Source: Salaquimonas sp.
GTDB lineage: Bacteria; Pseudomonadota; Alphaproteobacteria; Rhizobiales; Rhizobiaceae
Length of the DNA stretch: 11,839 nt
Assembly (NCBI GenBank): GCA_024639745.1
Contig: JAHEHW010000017.1
Span: 1 to 11,839 of the forward strand
Reading direction: 5' to 3'
Under the pieces are notes generated by a model. It was given only the letters and a program-made list of their open reading frames with translations. It was not told where the DNA came from and ran no database searches. Below are positions 1 through 7,786 of this stretch, in pieces. Made by a program: the position numbers and the translations under genes. How positions within the stretch are numbered: the first letter of the stretch is position 1; every line of letters starts with the position of its first letter.

Positions 1-1253
1 TCGACGCCGCCAAGCTTCATGAAATCGCTGTCATGTGCGACAACAACCTCACCATCAACGGTCTCCTGGACATCGATCTCGACCCAGTCGGCCTCATCCT
101 CAACCGCTTTGTTGATCGCTGCCATTGTATTTTCGGGGCGACTAGCCGCCGCGCCACGATGGGCGATGATTTCCACCGTTCGCGTCTGTGCGACGTTGTC
201 GATGACCCTTCCCCCCACGAAGACGCCGAACACTACAGCCGCAAGCGCTATTGCTATGAAAAATGCGGTTGGTATTGCGGCGCTGGTGCGCGGGTAGCCG
301 GTACCTTTATCTCCAGCCAAAACAGTTGCAGCGTCGGGAGAAACGCGCAGATACACTTTGTGCAGGATATCCGAGAGCGCGCCATTCGACAGCGTCGCCA
401 CAACGACATTTGCCATCCCCCAGAGCAATAGCAACACGATCGTAACAGTCGCAACACTGCGCAGATTGGTGCCAAACCATCCCGGCACGGCATTAAACAA
501 AATGCCAGCTGCCGCTGCCACAACAAGACCGAGTATTACCCGCACAACGATCCAGATCGTTAAAGTGGTTGCAAGATGCGCCTTGTGTCCCGACAATACT
601 CGGGCGCTTTCAGCGAAAGTCTGGCTAGGCAAACGCTTTTCAAACAGCAATAGATGTAGCGCGACAGACCAGCCGGCAAGTCGTCTGACTAGAGCGACAA
701 TCATCACCAGCAGAATTATCGCTATCACTGCAGCCGTACCAAGAAATATTGGAGGCCGGTGGGTGAGGTAGTAGTTGATGTCGTATTGCGTTAGTGAGAA
801 TGCCGCGGCCATAGCCGCAACCGCGAGAAACGGGATCGCGATGAGCAGGATGCGGATAATCAGCTGCAGGCTAAAGCCCGTCAGTTTTACAAACCGGGAA
901 ATGATGAAACGAAGTCCGCTGCTTATGACAGTTACGGCCCCCGCTTGACCGGTGCGAAGGAGGTAGGTCATCAGCGATACGTCGAGCACGGCGCCGGTAA
1001 TCAGCAGACAAATGATAGCAAAGGCTGCGATCAATCCAGACGGCGTCAACAGGAACAAGGCGATGTCCTGATCGGTCAACGCGCCTTGACCCCTTGTAGC
1101 AACCGCTAGCGATAGGATAAGACTAGCGATCGGTGAAATAACTGCCAAGATAAGCAATCGCACCATCAGATGCGTCACCAAGAAAGGCCACCTGAACTCC
1201 CAAGCTTTGCGAAAGCTTGCCAAGACCTTTCTCGCTGTTTCTCCCTGATTCAT
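1..1253 (-). CDS. Glycerophosphodiester phosphodiesterase with N-terminal membrane domain (partial, C-terminus beyond left edge)
   Basis: Reading leftward from an ATG at 1253, the frame stays open to the window edge (about 417 codons). Residues 1-350 are strongly hydrophobic with many predicted membrane segments, as in the GPDPase membrane domain (GlpQ-like proteins of the YhdW/GdpP-membrane type). The catalytic GDPD domain then begins: HRG at 365-367, PENT at 373-376, EID at 392-394 and HD at 407-408. In the GDPD family the His pair are the general acid/base and the Glu/Asp residues bind the metal ion. The enzyme would hydrolyse glycerophosphodiesters to glycerol-3-phosphate and an alcohol; with this anchor it acts at the membrane. 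A GAGG lies about 10 bases before the ATG. It is downstream of the MscS gene in the same direction after 288 bases, so co-transcription is possible but not shown. Roughly the last 150-200 residues are missing because the window ends, not because the gene is visibly broken. Confidence 0.88.
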   Translation of the reverse strand, partial: MNQGETARKVLASFRKAWEFRWPFLVTHLMVRLLILAVISPIASLILSLAVATRGQGALTDQDIALFLLTPSGLIAAFAIICLLITGAVLDVSLMTYLLRTGQAGAVTVISSGLRFIISRFVKLTGFSLQLIIRILLIAIPFLAVAAMAAAFSLTQYDINYYLTHRPPIFLGTAAVIAIILLVMIVALVRRLAGWSVALHLLLFEKRLPSQTFAESARVLSGHKAHLATTLTIWIVVRVILGLVVAAAAGILFNAVPGWFGTNLRSVATVTIVLLLLWGMANVVVATLSNGALSDILHKVYLRVSPDAATVLAGDKGTGYPRTSAAIPTAFFIAIALAAVVFGVFVGGRVIDNVAQTRTVEIIAHRGAAASRPENTMAAINKAVEDEADWVEIDVQETVDGEVVVAHDSDFMKLGGV

Positions 1254-1541
1254 GCCCTAAACACCTCGCGTCCTGCAACAAAAGATACGCCTGACAGAGA
1301 ATGCGCCAGTTAGGAAGCTGAAACAGGCGAGAGCCAAACGGCTTTTTCAGTGAACAGTCGCTATTTTACGGAACAATGAATTGTAGCGCATGATTGATTT
1401 TCGGTCCATCATCAAGGTCGCGCCCTAGCTACCTAAATCACTTGCGTCAGGAGGCCAGGGAGCACTGGCCCCGCATAAATAGTTGTCGCGGTAGGGACAA
1501 GTTGGATAGATATTCTACGACAACTCAAAACGATGCTGGTC
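1254..1541. other. Gap between MscS and GDPD genes; no gene seen
   Basis: No convincing coding frame lies here. A perfect 6-bp inverted repeat GGCCAG/CTGGCC (1453-1458 and 1465-1470, 6-base loop) could act as a weak stop or RNA-stabilising hairpin after the MscS gene, but no T-run follows on either strand. On the minus strand a TACAAT (around 1380-1385) resembles a -10 element for the phosphodiesterase gene, but I see no matching -35. Confidence 0.35.
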
Positions 1542-3863
1542 TCACTTTTCAGGGTTCGGCTCCTCCAGAACCGTCCGAGCAGCCCCAAGAGCCGCCTTTC
1601 TGCGATCATCGCTGGATGAATGCTGTTCATAATCGTCTGCAATTCTCACTGTAACCTCTCGGCTAGCAAATCTAATGTCATTCTGCTCGAACAACTCCCT
1701 GATCCGCTGATAAACGATTTTTCGAATATCAAACTGATCCCCGGGTTTGGTCATGAATTTAACACGCACAATCATAGCCGAGTCTTCCATCTGGATTACG
1801 CCTTGTGACTTCAGTGGCTGCAGAAACTTGTGACCGATTTCCGGATGCTCCAATAACTCTTGCCCCAATTTCTTGATTAACTTGCGAACCTTTTCCACGT
1901 CCGTGTCGTAGGTCAATCTGAGAGGAAGCTTCATCATCACCCAATCACGGGAATAGTTTGTCAGCTGCCTTATTTCCCCGAAAGGTATGGTGTTAAGCGG
2001 GCCGTTGTGATGGCGCAATTGCATGGAACGGATCGAAATCTTCTCCACCGTCCCTTTTGCCGTTCCAATATCAATATACTCGCCCTTTCGAAACGCATCA
2101 TCGATCAGGAAGAAGGCTCCAGAGAAAATATCCTTTATAAGGGTCTGGGCGCCGAAGCCGACAGCAAGACCAACTACACCTGCCCCGGCGAAAAGCGGCG
2201 TGATATTGACACCCAGCTCCAATAGAATGAGCATCGCGGCGATTACTACAATTGTGATCAACAAGAAATTCTTGAAAATCGGCAAAAGCGTTGCCAGGCG
2301 ACTTGCTCCTGCGCCGCCCGGATCGCCAGCACCGGTCATTGCCACAGTCGTTGGATCCAGCTCTTCACCTGCCTCTCTCTGAACCCAAATTTCGACAGCC
2401 CGGTATGCCAGATAAGCTGCAAAGATCACTGCACCAGCGAAGATGGCTTCGGAAACCCATCCGGTTCCGGCAATTAATCTACCCCCCCAGAGATGCACTA
2501 AAACACCAAGCCCAGTTACCCATAGCAACAGTGCTAATGTATGTTCGAACAGGATCTTGAACGAGGGTACTTCTGGTCTAGCCGCTTCGTTAGCTGAAGA
2601 AATCTCGTTACCATCAGAGATACCACTCAGCTCTTTGGAACCAGCATCAAAGGCCAAATCATCATGTTGTGGACGACGCGCCGCTAGCCGGTCGATGATC
2701 AATAGCCCAAGGCCGTACAATACGCCGCCGCATGCGAGGATAAGGAGTGGCCCGACGACAAGCCCTGCTGCATTCGGTTTATCGAGAAGCAGGCGGCTAG
2801 TCGCTACAGCCCAGGCTCCAAGGAAATAGGCAATGGCAAGCACGTGCCAGGTTTTTGACAGTAACCTGAGCCAGACCGGATTGCTGGTCCATTCATCGAA
2901 GCCTAGAATCGCCTGCGCTACAGGTTTTCGGTAAATCACCGCGACCGCCGATAATAACAATGCGGCCAGCAATGAAGATGCCATCAAGGTTAGTTTGTGA
3001 GTGTCGCGATCTATCCCGGCGAGATCCATCCATATGCAGACAGCAAGTACCGAGCCAGCAAACAAAAAAATGGACATCAGCAATCGGAAAAGACCGTTTG
3101 CATTCGGGTCGTCCATATTGATTGGGCGATAGGCCGTTCGATAAGGAACAAGCAGGTTAAGGAAAAGTGCACGCGCTATCAGGAAAACGCTGAATGTTGA
3201 TACGATAATGATCCCGGTCAAAAAGCTAGGTCGATGCCCACCTGAAACAGCTGCAACAACTAACATCCCCGTAAAACCCACAACGACGGCAACGGCCAAA
3301 TTGATCAGCAGCCGGAAGAGCAGGAAGGACACCCTCTGCATACGATCGGGGCCGTCCGGAAAGACTTGCCTAGACGGCAAATTTTCAAACCACTTCTTGA
3401 CCAGTCTGGAAAGAAAGAACCCGAGTAACAAGCCGCTGGCACTGACAACGATCGAATAAATCAGCCAGTTCAAGCTTCCGTCTGGACTGGCTTCTGCGAG
3501 CATCTGCCTCATATTACCAGAGGCAGCAGCAGCCGTATTTACCGTTGATTTGAACCGGGCCAGCGTCTCTCGGAGGGTATCCATCAGGCTCATTGGCGAG
3601 ACCGGCGCAGGCACTTCCTCTGAAACCGAATTGCCACCTGTGATTATGATCGTCGCCCCGTTCTTAAAAGCTTGCTCCAGAGCGGGCTTTATTTCATCCA
3701 GGCTGTCAATCGATCTGCCGAGTTCCTGGGCAGCCACGGGAGCTGCAAGCACGAGATGACTAAAGACAATCAGCACCGATACAACGAAAACAGATCCAAA
3801 TCGAGAGAACAGGCTCAATGCGGACACCGGATGGAATCTAATTCGACTATCGATCAGCAACAT
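1542..3863 (-). CDS. Large MscS-family mechanosensitive ion channel
   Basis: The 773-residue protein starts with a signal peptide (hydrophobic 22-41, likely cleavage after APVAA at 45), then a short periplasmic segment and a long multi-spanning membrane region (about 130-490). The MscS core starts near 554: the Gly/Ala-rich pore helix (AGAGVVGLAVGFGAQ), the loop to a beta domain (FLIDDAFRKGEYI) and the alpha/beta cytoplasmic domain to about 745. E. coli MscS has 286 residues and 3 membrane helices, so this is one of the large variants of the YbiO/MscM-like sort. Known members open on membrane tension and release solutes after hypo-osmotic shock. GAGG lies 7 bases upstream of the ATG, and the signal peptide directly behind it supports this start. 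The C-terminal tail (about 745-773) is charged and low in hydrophobics. The gene precedes the membrane phosphodiesterase gene on the same strand. Confidence 0.9.
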   Translation of the reverse strand: MLLIDSRIRFHPVSALSLFSRFGSVFVVSVLIVFSHLVLAAPVAAQELGRSIDSLDEIKPALEQAFKNGATIIITGGNSVSEEVPAPVSPMSLMDTLRETLARFKSTVNTAAAASGNMRQMLAEASPDGSLNWLIYSIVVSASGLLLGFFLSRLVKKWFENLPSRQVFPDGPDRMQRVSFLLFRLLINLAVAVVVGFTGMLVVAAVSGGHRPSFLTGIIIVSTFSVFLIARALFLNLLVPYRTAYRPINMDDPNANGLFRLLMSIFLFAGSVLAVCIWMDLAGIDRDTHKLTLMASSLLAALLLSAVAVIYRKPVAQAILGFDEWTSNPVWLRLLSKTWHVLAIAYFLGAWAVATSRLLLDKPNAAGLVVGPLLILACGGVLYGLGLLIIDRLAARRPQHDDLAFDAGSKELSGISDGNEISSANEAARPEVPSFKILFEHTLALLLWVTGLGVLVHLWGGRLIAGTGWVSEAIFAGAVIFAAYLAYRAVEIWVQREAGEELDPTTVAMTGAGDPGGAGASRLATLLPIFKNFLLITIVVIAAMLILLELGVNITPLFAGAGVVGLAVGFGAQTLIKDIFSGAFFLIDDAFRKGEYIDIGTAKGTVEKISIRSMQLRHHNGPLNTIPFGEIRQLTNYSRDWVMMKLPLRLTYDTDVEKVRKLIKKLGQELLEHPEIGHKFLQPLKSQGVIQMEDSAMIVRVKFMTKPGDQFDIRKIVYQRIRELFEQNDIRFASREVTVRIADDYEQHSSSDDRRKAALGAARTVLEEPNPEK

Positions 3864-4037
3864 CTATGACCCTCGGAGAATAGGTTCATGCCGACCATAC
3901 TCTTCGCTACAATATGCTTCCATTGTTAATTCACGATTGTGTAAAGATCTATAAACTTTGATTTGTAGAAATCATCGCTTAGCCGGCAGCCGCACCGGAA
4001 TGTGCATGCGGGCGGAAACCCGACCATAGCGAAAAGA
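3864..4037. other. Upstream region of the MscS gene
   Basis: This AT-rich stretch must hold the promoter of the MscS gene on the minus strand. Candidate hexamers such as TTTACA and CATATT occur, but none pair at the usual 16-18 base spacing, so I do not place a promoter. A GAGG at 3871-3874 (read on the minus strand) is the likely ribosome binding site for the ATG at 3863. Confidence 0.4.
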
Positions 4038-4352
4038 CTATTTTTGATCCCATTCGTGGAACGCCTTGCCCTCGTTACCCAAATGTCGATTGAGCAACAT
4101 CTTGTGGACCTCATCTGCTCCATCGACCAGCCTGGCCTGACGTGCACAGCGATAAATCCATTCGAGAATGGTATCTTTCGATTATCCACGCGCGCCGCTG
4201 ATCTGAATTGCCGTATCCGCTGCCTTGTGCAGCAGGTTGGCGACATGGATTTTGGCCATCGACACTTCCTTCTGGCCATACCGTCCCTGATCGATTTCCC
4301 ATGCCGCTTTCATAACGAGAAGACGGCCGATTTCGATCTGCATTGCCATTGA
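4038..4352 (-). pseudogene. Acyl-CoA dehydrogenase C-terminal remnant with internal stop
   Basis: In one minus-strand frame about 104 residues match the C-terminal helical domain of acyl-CoA dehydrogenases: an AMQIEIGRLLVMKAAWEID-like helix, then KIHVANLLHKAADTAIQI, SGARG, an internal TAA (4184-4182), SKDTILEWIYRCARQARL, VDGADEVHKMLL, and a natural end HEWDQK then TAG at 4038-4040. The family usually has SGARGYS here, so the TAA replaces a Tyr codon by one base change without a frame change. The frame is blocked just upstream (TAA next to the first codons), and the N-terminal ~280 residues with the FAD and substrate sites are absent. The fragment therefore cannot be an active enzyme. Intact members oxidise acyl-CoA thioesters with FAD. 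It is the stump of a larger gene lost by deletion, lying between the MscS promoter and the FNR-like box of the next operon. A sequencing error could explain the stop but not the missing bulk. Confidence 0.82.
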
Positions 4353-4386
4353 TTAATGCGACGAAACCCACCCGCCCGGGGCAATA

Positions 4387-4400
4387 CTGATCTGGATCAA
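4387..4400 (+). promoter_or_regulatory. FNR/FixK-type binding site
   Basis: CTGATCTGGATCAA differs in one base from the FNR/FixK/FnrL consensus TTGAT-N4-ATCAA. It lies 74 bases before the ATG of the SpoIIAA-like gene. A -10-like TAAAAT (4432-4437) or TACGAT (4427-4432) follows, giving a predicted start about 45-50 bases from the centre of the box. This is close to, though not exactly at, the -41.5 position of classic FNR activation. The inference is oxygen-responsive control of the operon downstream. Confidence 0.6.
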
Positions 4401-4473
4401 TGCAAAACACCGCGGGACTCGCAAGTTACGATAAAATGGCCACGAAACGGAGTGTAATCTTGGAGTTTTCAGC

Positions 4474-5214
4474 ATGATCGAAATCGATATCAGGAAATCC
4501 GAAAACCTTTTTATCATGAGCGCCGAGGGGGCGATCGGCGCCGAAGATTTCAAATCCCTTGCTGATGCCATTGACGGTTATATCAATGAACATGATGCAA
4601 TTCCCAGCCTCGTATTCCGTCTGAACGGCTTGCCGCACTGGAAAGATCTCGGTGCATTGATCGCTCATTTTCGGCTGGTAAAGGACCACCATCGAATCAT
4701 ACCCAAAGTAGCAATTGTGAGCGATAGCGGCGCATTGGCCATTATCCGACCGTTCGTCGATCAGTTTACCGGCGCAAAGATTCGCCGGTTCCCTAGCAAT
4801 GCACTGGAGGATGCTGTCAATTGGGCCGCCATGGCAGAAGATCATCCCGGCAGTTTCGAAGAAATCGAGGGGCTGCCGTCGGATGTTATCGGAATAGACG
4901 CACGCGGCCTGATCAGCGGTATCGACTATGCCGAGACGCTTGAACCATTGGTCCAAGAAAAATTGAAAATGCATAACAAGCTGAAAATGCTGGTTGTGGC
5001 AGGACCATATTTCGATGGCTATTCCGCCGGAGCCATTTGGGACGATGCCAGATTCGGGTTGAACCATTTCACGACGTTTTCAAAACTCGCGCTGGTTACG
5101 GATCATGATTGGCTGCGTCACGCGGCGAAATTCTTTGGCGCTTTCATACCGGCCGACGTCATGATCTTCGCGATGGACGAGAAGCAGGAGGCAATGGAAT
5201 GGATCAGGACCTGA
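4474..5214 (+). CDS. Tandem SpoIIAA-like (STAS-fold) domain protein
   Basis: The 246-residue soluble protein has no signal peptide or membrane segment. It looks like two copies of the SpoIIAA-like domain (Pfam PF11964 type). The first spans about 1-120, with strands such as NLFIMSAEG and SLVFRLNGL, then KVAIVSD and RPFVDQFTG. The second spans about 134-246, with SDVIGIDARG, KMLVVAGPYF, KLALVTD and a closing IFAMDEKQEAMEWI. Proteins of this family are cytosolic and mostly uncharacterised; the STAS fold elsewhere binds nucleotides or partner proteins. GGAG sits 8 bases before the ATG. It is the first gene of a probable operon: the K+ channel begins 66 bases later and the antiporter follows that. 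Its place suggests a regulatory or sensory role for the transporters, which is inference only. The exact function is unknown. Confidence 0.8.
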   Translation: MIEIDIRKSENLFIMSAEGAIGAEDFKSLADAIDGYINEHDAIPSLVFRLNGLPHWKDLGALIAHFRLVKDHHRIIPKVAIVSDSGALAIIRPFVDQFTGAKIRRFPSNALEDAVNWAAMAEDHPGSFEEIEGLPSDVIGIDARGLISGIDYAETLEPLVQEKLKMHNKLKMLVVAGPYFDGYSAGAIWDDARFGLNHFTTFSKLALVTDHDWLRHAAKFFGAFIPADVMIFAMDEKQEAMEWIRT

Positions 5215-5280
5215 CGGTCAGGGGCAGTACGGCGATTGAGATCGGTTCCTCCTTTTTTGATGTTGCCTTAGACTGAATCC

Positions 5281-5709
5281 GTGGTCTTCGAACTCTTCAT
5301 CGGATCGCTTGTCATTCTTGCCTCCGTCACCATCATGGTCGGCTTCCTGACGGTCGACCTGTTTTATAATCACCATCTCGAGAGAGGATTTCAAAACCGC
5401 AGGCCGAGCAGCAATCAGTTCTTCATACGGTTTTCGGCTGCGGACATCCTAGTACTGGCCGCCAGTACGGCTTGCGTCTGGATGTGGGCCAGCGTCTTCG
5501 GAAGACTTGGTGTCTTCAACAGCTTCGAGCAAGCTCTCTATTTTTCCACCGTATCCTTCAGCACCGTCGGATATGGAGACGTAGTAGTGGACAAGGGGTG
5601 GCGCATATTTTCCGGCTTTGTCGCCATAAATGGCCTGATCGCATTCGCAATATTTACCGCTTTCCTGATCGAAGTCATCCGCAACCTTTCGCGGCGGCGA
5701 CCGCAATAG
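5281..5709 (+). CDS. Small two-pore-helix-type K+ channel subunit
   Basis: This 142-residue membrane protein has a hydrophobic helix at 5-28, a second at about 54-73, a pore helix (81-93), the potassium selectivity filter TVGYGD at 95-100, and a third membrane helix at about 109-133, then a short basic tail. The pore unit matches the Ion_trans_2 family (PF07885); the extra N-terminal helix makes three membrane segments. Four subunits would form a K+ pore. There is no RCK or cyclic-nucleotide domain, so gating must come from elsewhere. An in-frame TAG at 5269-5271 limits the start; GTG at 5281 is the first usable codon and keeps the first helix whole, whereas the next ATG (5335) would cut into it. 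No good Shine-Dalgarno sequence is visible, so translation may depend on the upstream gene. It lies between the SpoIIAA-like gene and the antiporter gene. Confidence 0.85.
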   Translation: MVFELFIGSLVILASVTIMVGFLTVDLFYNHHLERGFQNRRPSSNQFFIRFSAADILVLAASTACVWMWASVFGRLGVFNSFEQALYFSTVSFSTVGYGDVVVDKGWRIFSGFVAINGLIAFAIFTAFLIEVIRNLSRRRPQ

Positions 5710-5755
5710 CAACGACGCCTGATCATCTGCCGCAAACACGGAGAATAAACGGCCC

Positions 5756-6934
5756 ATGGAAACATCGCACTTGCTGTTGACTCTGGGCGCGCTCCTTCTC
5801 TGCGGTCTGCTGGCCGATGAATTGGGGCGCAGAACCTCGCTACCCCGCGTCACACTGTTGATTCTGTTCGGAATGATCGCCGGTCGATCCGGTTTCGGTC
5901 TCGTTCCGCCCACTTTCGGCGAGTGGTATGAGTTCCTCGCCATTGTGGCGCTCACAATGGTCGCGTTTCTGCTGGGTGGACAACTATCTCTTGATACCAT
6001 GCGCAAACAAGGGCGTTTGATCCTGTGGATATCTCTTGCGGTGGTGGTCGCGACGATTACGCTAGTTTCCGGAGGGCTGTTGCTAGCGGGATTGTCAATT
6101 CCAACGGCACTGGCCCTGTCGGGCATAGCCTTGGCGACGGATCCGGCAACCACTCAGGACGTCGTCAGGCAGACCAGCGCAAGCGGGCCGTTTACCAGAG
6201 TACTGATCGGAATCGTGGCAATCGACGATGCTTGGGGTCTTATCGGATTCAGCATCGTCTTGGTTCTGGCGGACACATTGTCGGGACACGGCTCCGCATC
6301 GATCCTGCTGAAGGGCGCCTGGGAAGTTGGAGGAGCGATCGCCCTGGGTATTTTAATAGGCTGGCCAGCAGCCTATTTGACCGGACGACTAGGCGATGGT
6401 GAACCGATCCAGTCAGAGGCGCTTGGCATCGTCTTTCTTTGTGCGGGGATGGCGGAATGGCTTGGCGTTTCATATCTGCTTGCCGCCATGACGACCGGAG
6501 CGGTAGTGGTCAACCTGGCAACCCACCATGCGCGCCCCTTCCATGAAATCGAGAACATCGAATGGCCCTTCATGGTCATCTTCTTCGTTCTGGCCGGCGC
6601 AATACTCGAACTGGAAGCGCTTGGGGAATTAGGCCTCTACGCCGCTGTCTATATCGTCTTCAGACTGCTGGCGCGCATTGTTGGCGCCTATGCTGGTGCG
6701 ACTTATGCAGGCGCCCCGCAAAATCACAGGCGTTGGTACGGCCTGGCTCTGACACCGCAAGCTGGCATTGCCCTGGGCATGGCACTGGTCGCCGGAGAGC
6801 AACTGCAGACCGGTCAGGATTTTCTCCTCGCGATCGTTATCGGCTCTACCGTATTCTTTGAGCTTGCCGGTCCATTATTGACTCAACTGGCTCTGAAACG
6901 GGTCGGAGAGACGCGATCCACCGATGATAAATAA
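5756..6934 (+). CDS. Cation:proton antiporter (Na+/H+ exchanger family)
   Basis: The 392-residue protein is almost wholly membrane-embedded, with about 11-13 hydrophobic segments, the normal size for a bacterial CPA antiporter core (PF00999). Two family motifs are visible: TDP at 128-130, in the unwound crossover helix, and IDDAWG with the Asp pair at 157-158, the ion-binding site. A DD pair is typical of the electrogenic CPA2 type (NapA, NhaA), while ND marks electroneutral CPA1 proteins; this points to CPA2-like 2H+/cation exchange. No C-terminal TrkA domain is present, unlike KefB/KefC. GGAG ends 12 bases before the ATG, a slightly long spacing. It begins 46 bases after the K+ channel gene and is likely co-transcribed. 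The ion (Na+ or K+) cannot be told from sequence alone. Confidence 0.87.
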   Translation: METSHLLLTLGALLLCGLLADELGRRTSLPRVTLLILFGMIAGRSGFGLVPPTFGEWYEFLAIVALTMVAFLLGGQLSLDTMRKQGRLILWISLAVVVATITLVSGGLLLAGLSIPTALALSGIALATDPATTQDVVRQTSASGPFTRVLIGIVAIDDAWGLIGFSIVLVLADTLSGHGSASILLKGAWEVGGAIALGILIGWPAAYLTGRLGDGEPIQSEALGIVFLCAGMAEWLGVSYLLAAMTTGAVVVNLATHHARPFHEIENIEWPFMVIFFVLAGAILELEALGELGLYAAVYIVFRLLARIVGAYAGATYAGAPQNHRRWYGLALTPQAGIALGMALVAGEQLQTGQDFLLAIVIGSTVFFELAGPLLTQLALKRVGETRSTDDK

Positions 6935-7085
6935 ATGCTCCTGGCAATCGCCGGCCGAGAACGGTAAGTCCGCCTTTTCGACTTTGGTCGCGATTGTGTC
7001 GGTAGTCGGTCGCGTTTTGGCACTGCGCAGGCTCTCCGGCAAGCGAGATTTCAGAATAGCCCGGATGGACACAAAGTCTTTATAA
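6924..7085 (+). CDS. Candidate 53-aa single-span membrane peptide
   Basis: An ORF begins at an ATG inside the last codons of the antiporter gene (ATGATAAATAA overlap, in a +1 frame) and runs 53 codons to TAA. It contains one hydrophobic stretch at about 17-34 (SAFSTLVAIVSVVGRVLA), followed by a basic tail (RRLSGKRDFRIAR). Third codon positions are mostly G or C, as in the neighbouring genes. The start/stop overlap would allow translational coupling. No homologue is recognised, and no independent ribosome binding site is seen. It could instead be a chance frame in the gap between the convergent antiporter and DUF2062 genes. Confidence 0.33.
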   Translation: MINKCSWQSPAENGKSAFSTLVAIVSVVGRVLALRRLSGKRDFRIARMDTKSL

Positions 7086-7136
7086 CGAAACGTTTAACGC
7101 TTATCCGACGTTGCTGGTCGGTAAAACGAACTCTAA

Positions 7137-7760
7137 TTACCCGTCCGCAGGCACGCCCCGGGCCCCCCGCGCCTTGCGCCGGACGGTCGATAACGACGCA
7201 AGCAACATTCGTGCGAAGACATAGGCAATGCCGAACGACAAAATGACCAGTGGGATAGAACCGATTAGCATGGTTGTGAAGAAAGGCCAGAAGCCCTCGA
7301 GGCTACCGAACCATGCTTCGGAGGCTGGAACCTGCGGAATGTCCGCCTTGATGAAGATTTCCGGTGCAGGTTCGCTCGTCAAAACACCGGCATGGTTTAC
7401 GATACCCTCGGCTTTCGCCTCGGCATCCGCACCCGGTGAGATAAGCGTGCCAACGCCATAACTAAGAGCAAATATGGCCGGAAAGGTTGCTGGGTTGCCA
7501 ACGAGTGTCCCAAGTGCCGCGGCCAAAAGCGAACCGCGGAATGCGAAGGCAACGGCGATTGCAAGCAGAATGTGCAGACCGATCAGTGGAGTAAACGAAA
7601 CCGCAGCGCCCACAGCAAAACCAAGAGCGATTGCATGTGGCGTGGCGCGTAGGCGGGAGAGTTTCAGCATGACGAAGCGCCAAACACGACCGAAACCGCG
7701 CTTGGGCCACAACAGGGGCAGTACCTTGTTACCCCAAAACGCATGAAAGCGCTCAAACAT
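7137..7760 (-). CDS. DUF2062 membrane protein
   Basis: The 207-residue protein shows the DUF2062 (PF09835) signature: a basic N-terminus, TPHAIALGFAVGAAVSFTPLIG at about 40-61, a second hydrophobic stretch with LGTLVGNPATFP at 83-94, an Ala/Glu-rich periplasmic or loop segment (110-155), and a last helix at about 163-188. Proteins of this family are small inner-membrane proteins of unknown function, often beside competence or glycosyltransferase genes. GGGAGG (7780-7775) and AGGTGGGG lie upstream of the ATG on the minus strand, supporting the start, as does a perfect -10 hexamer a short way further. The gene converges with the cation operon and appears to be transcribed alone. Confidence 0.85.
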   Translation of the reverse strand: MFERFHAFWGNKVLPLLWPKRGFGRVWRFVMLKLSRLRATPHAIALGFAVGAAVSFTPLIGLHILLAIAVAFAFRGSLLAAALGTLVGNPATFPAIFALSYGVGTLISPGADAEAKAEGIVNHAGVLTSEPAPEIFIKADIPQVPASEAWFGSLEGFWPFFTTMLIGSIPLVILSFGIAYVFARMLLASLSTVRRKARGARGVPADG

Positions 7761-7786
7761 GCACGCCCCACCTACCTCCCAAATTA

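Noticed and set aside
358..771. 137-codon plus-strand frame within the phosphodiesterase gene
   Set aside because: The opposite frame is open through the whole region and encodes membrane helices and the GDPD motif.
1453..1470. GGCCAG/CTGGCC hairpin as a terminator for the MscS gene
   Set aside because: Perfect 6-bp stem, but no T-run follows on the minus strand.
3926..4279. 117-codon minus-strand frame over the acyl-CoA dehydrogenase scar
   Set aside because: It is out of frame with the conserved dehydrogenase residues; the real remnant is in another frame with a single internal stop.
4426..5067. 213-codon minus-strand frame opposite the SpoIIAA-like gene
   Set aside because: Antisense shadow; the plus-strand protein has the domain signature, a ribosome site and operon context.
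5210..5222. CCTGA-CGG-TCAGG hairpin at the SpoIIAA-like stop codon
   Set aside because: Short 5-bp stem with 3-base loop and no adjacent T-run; unlikely to separate the operon.
5449..6153. 234-codon minus-strand frame across the channel and antiporter genes
   Set aside because: Spans two real genes with clear motifs on the plus strand; its composition is Ser/Arg/Pro-rich as expected for a shadow.
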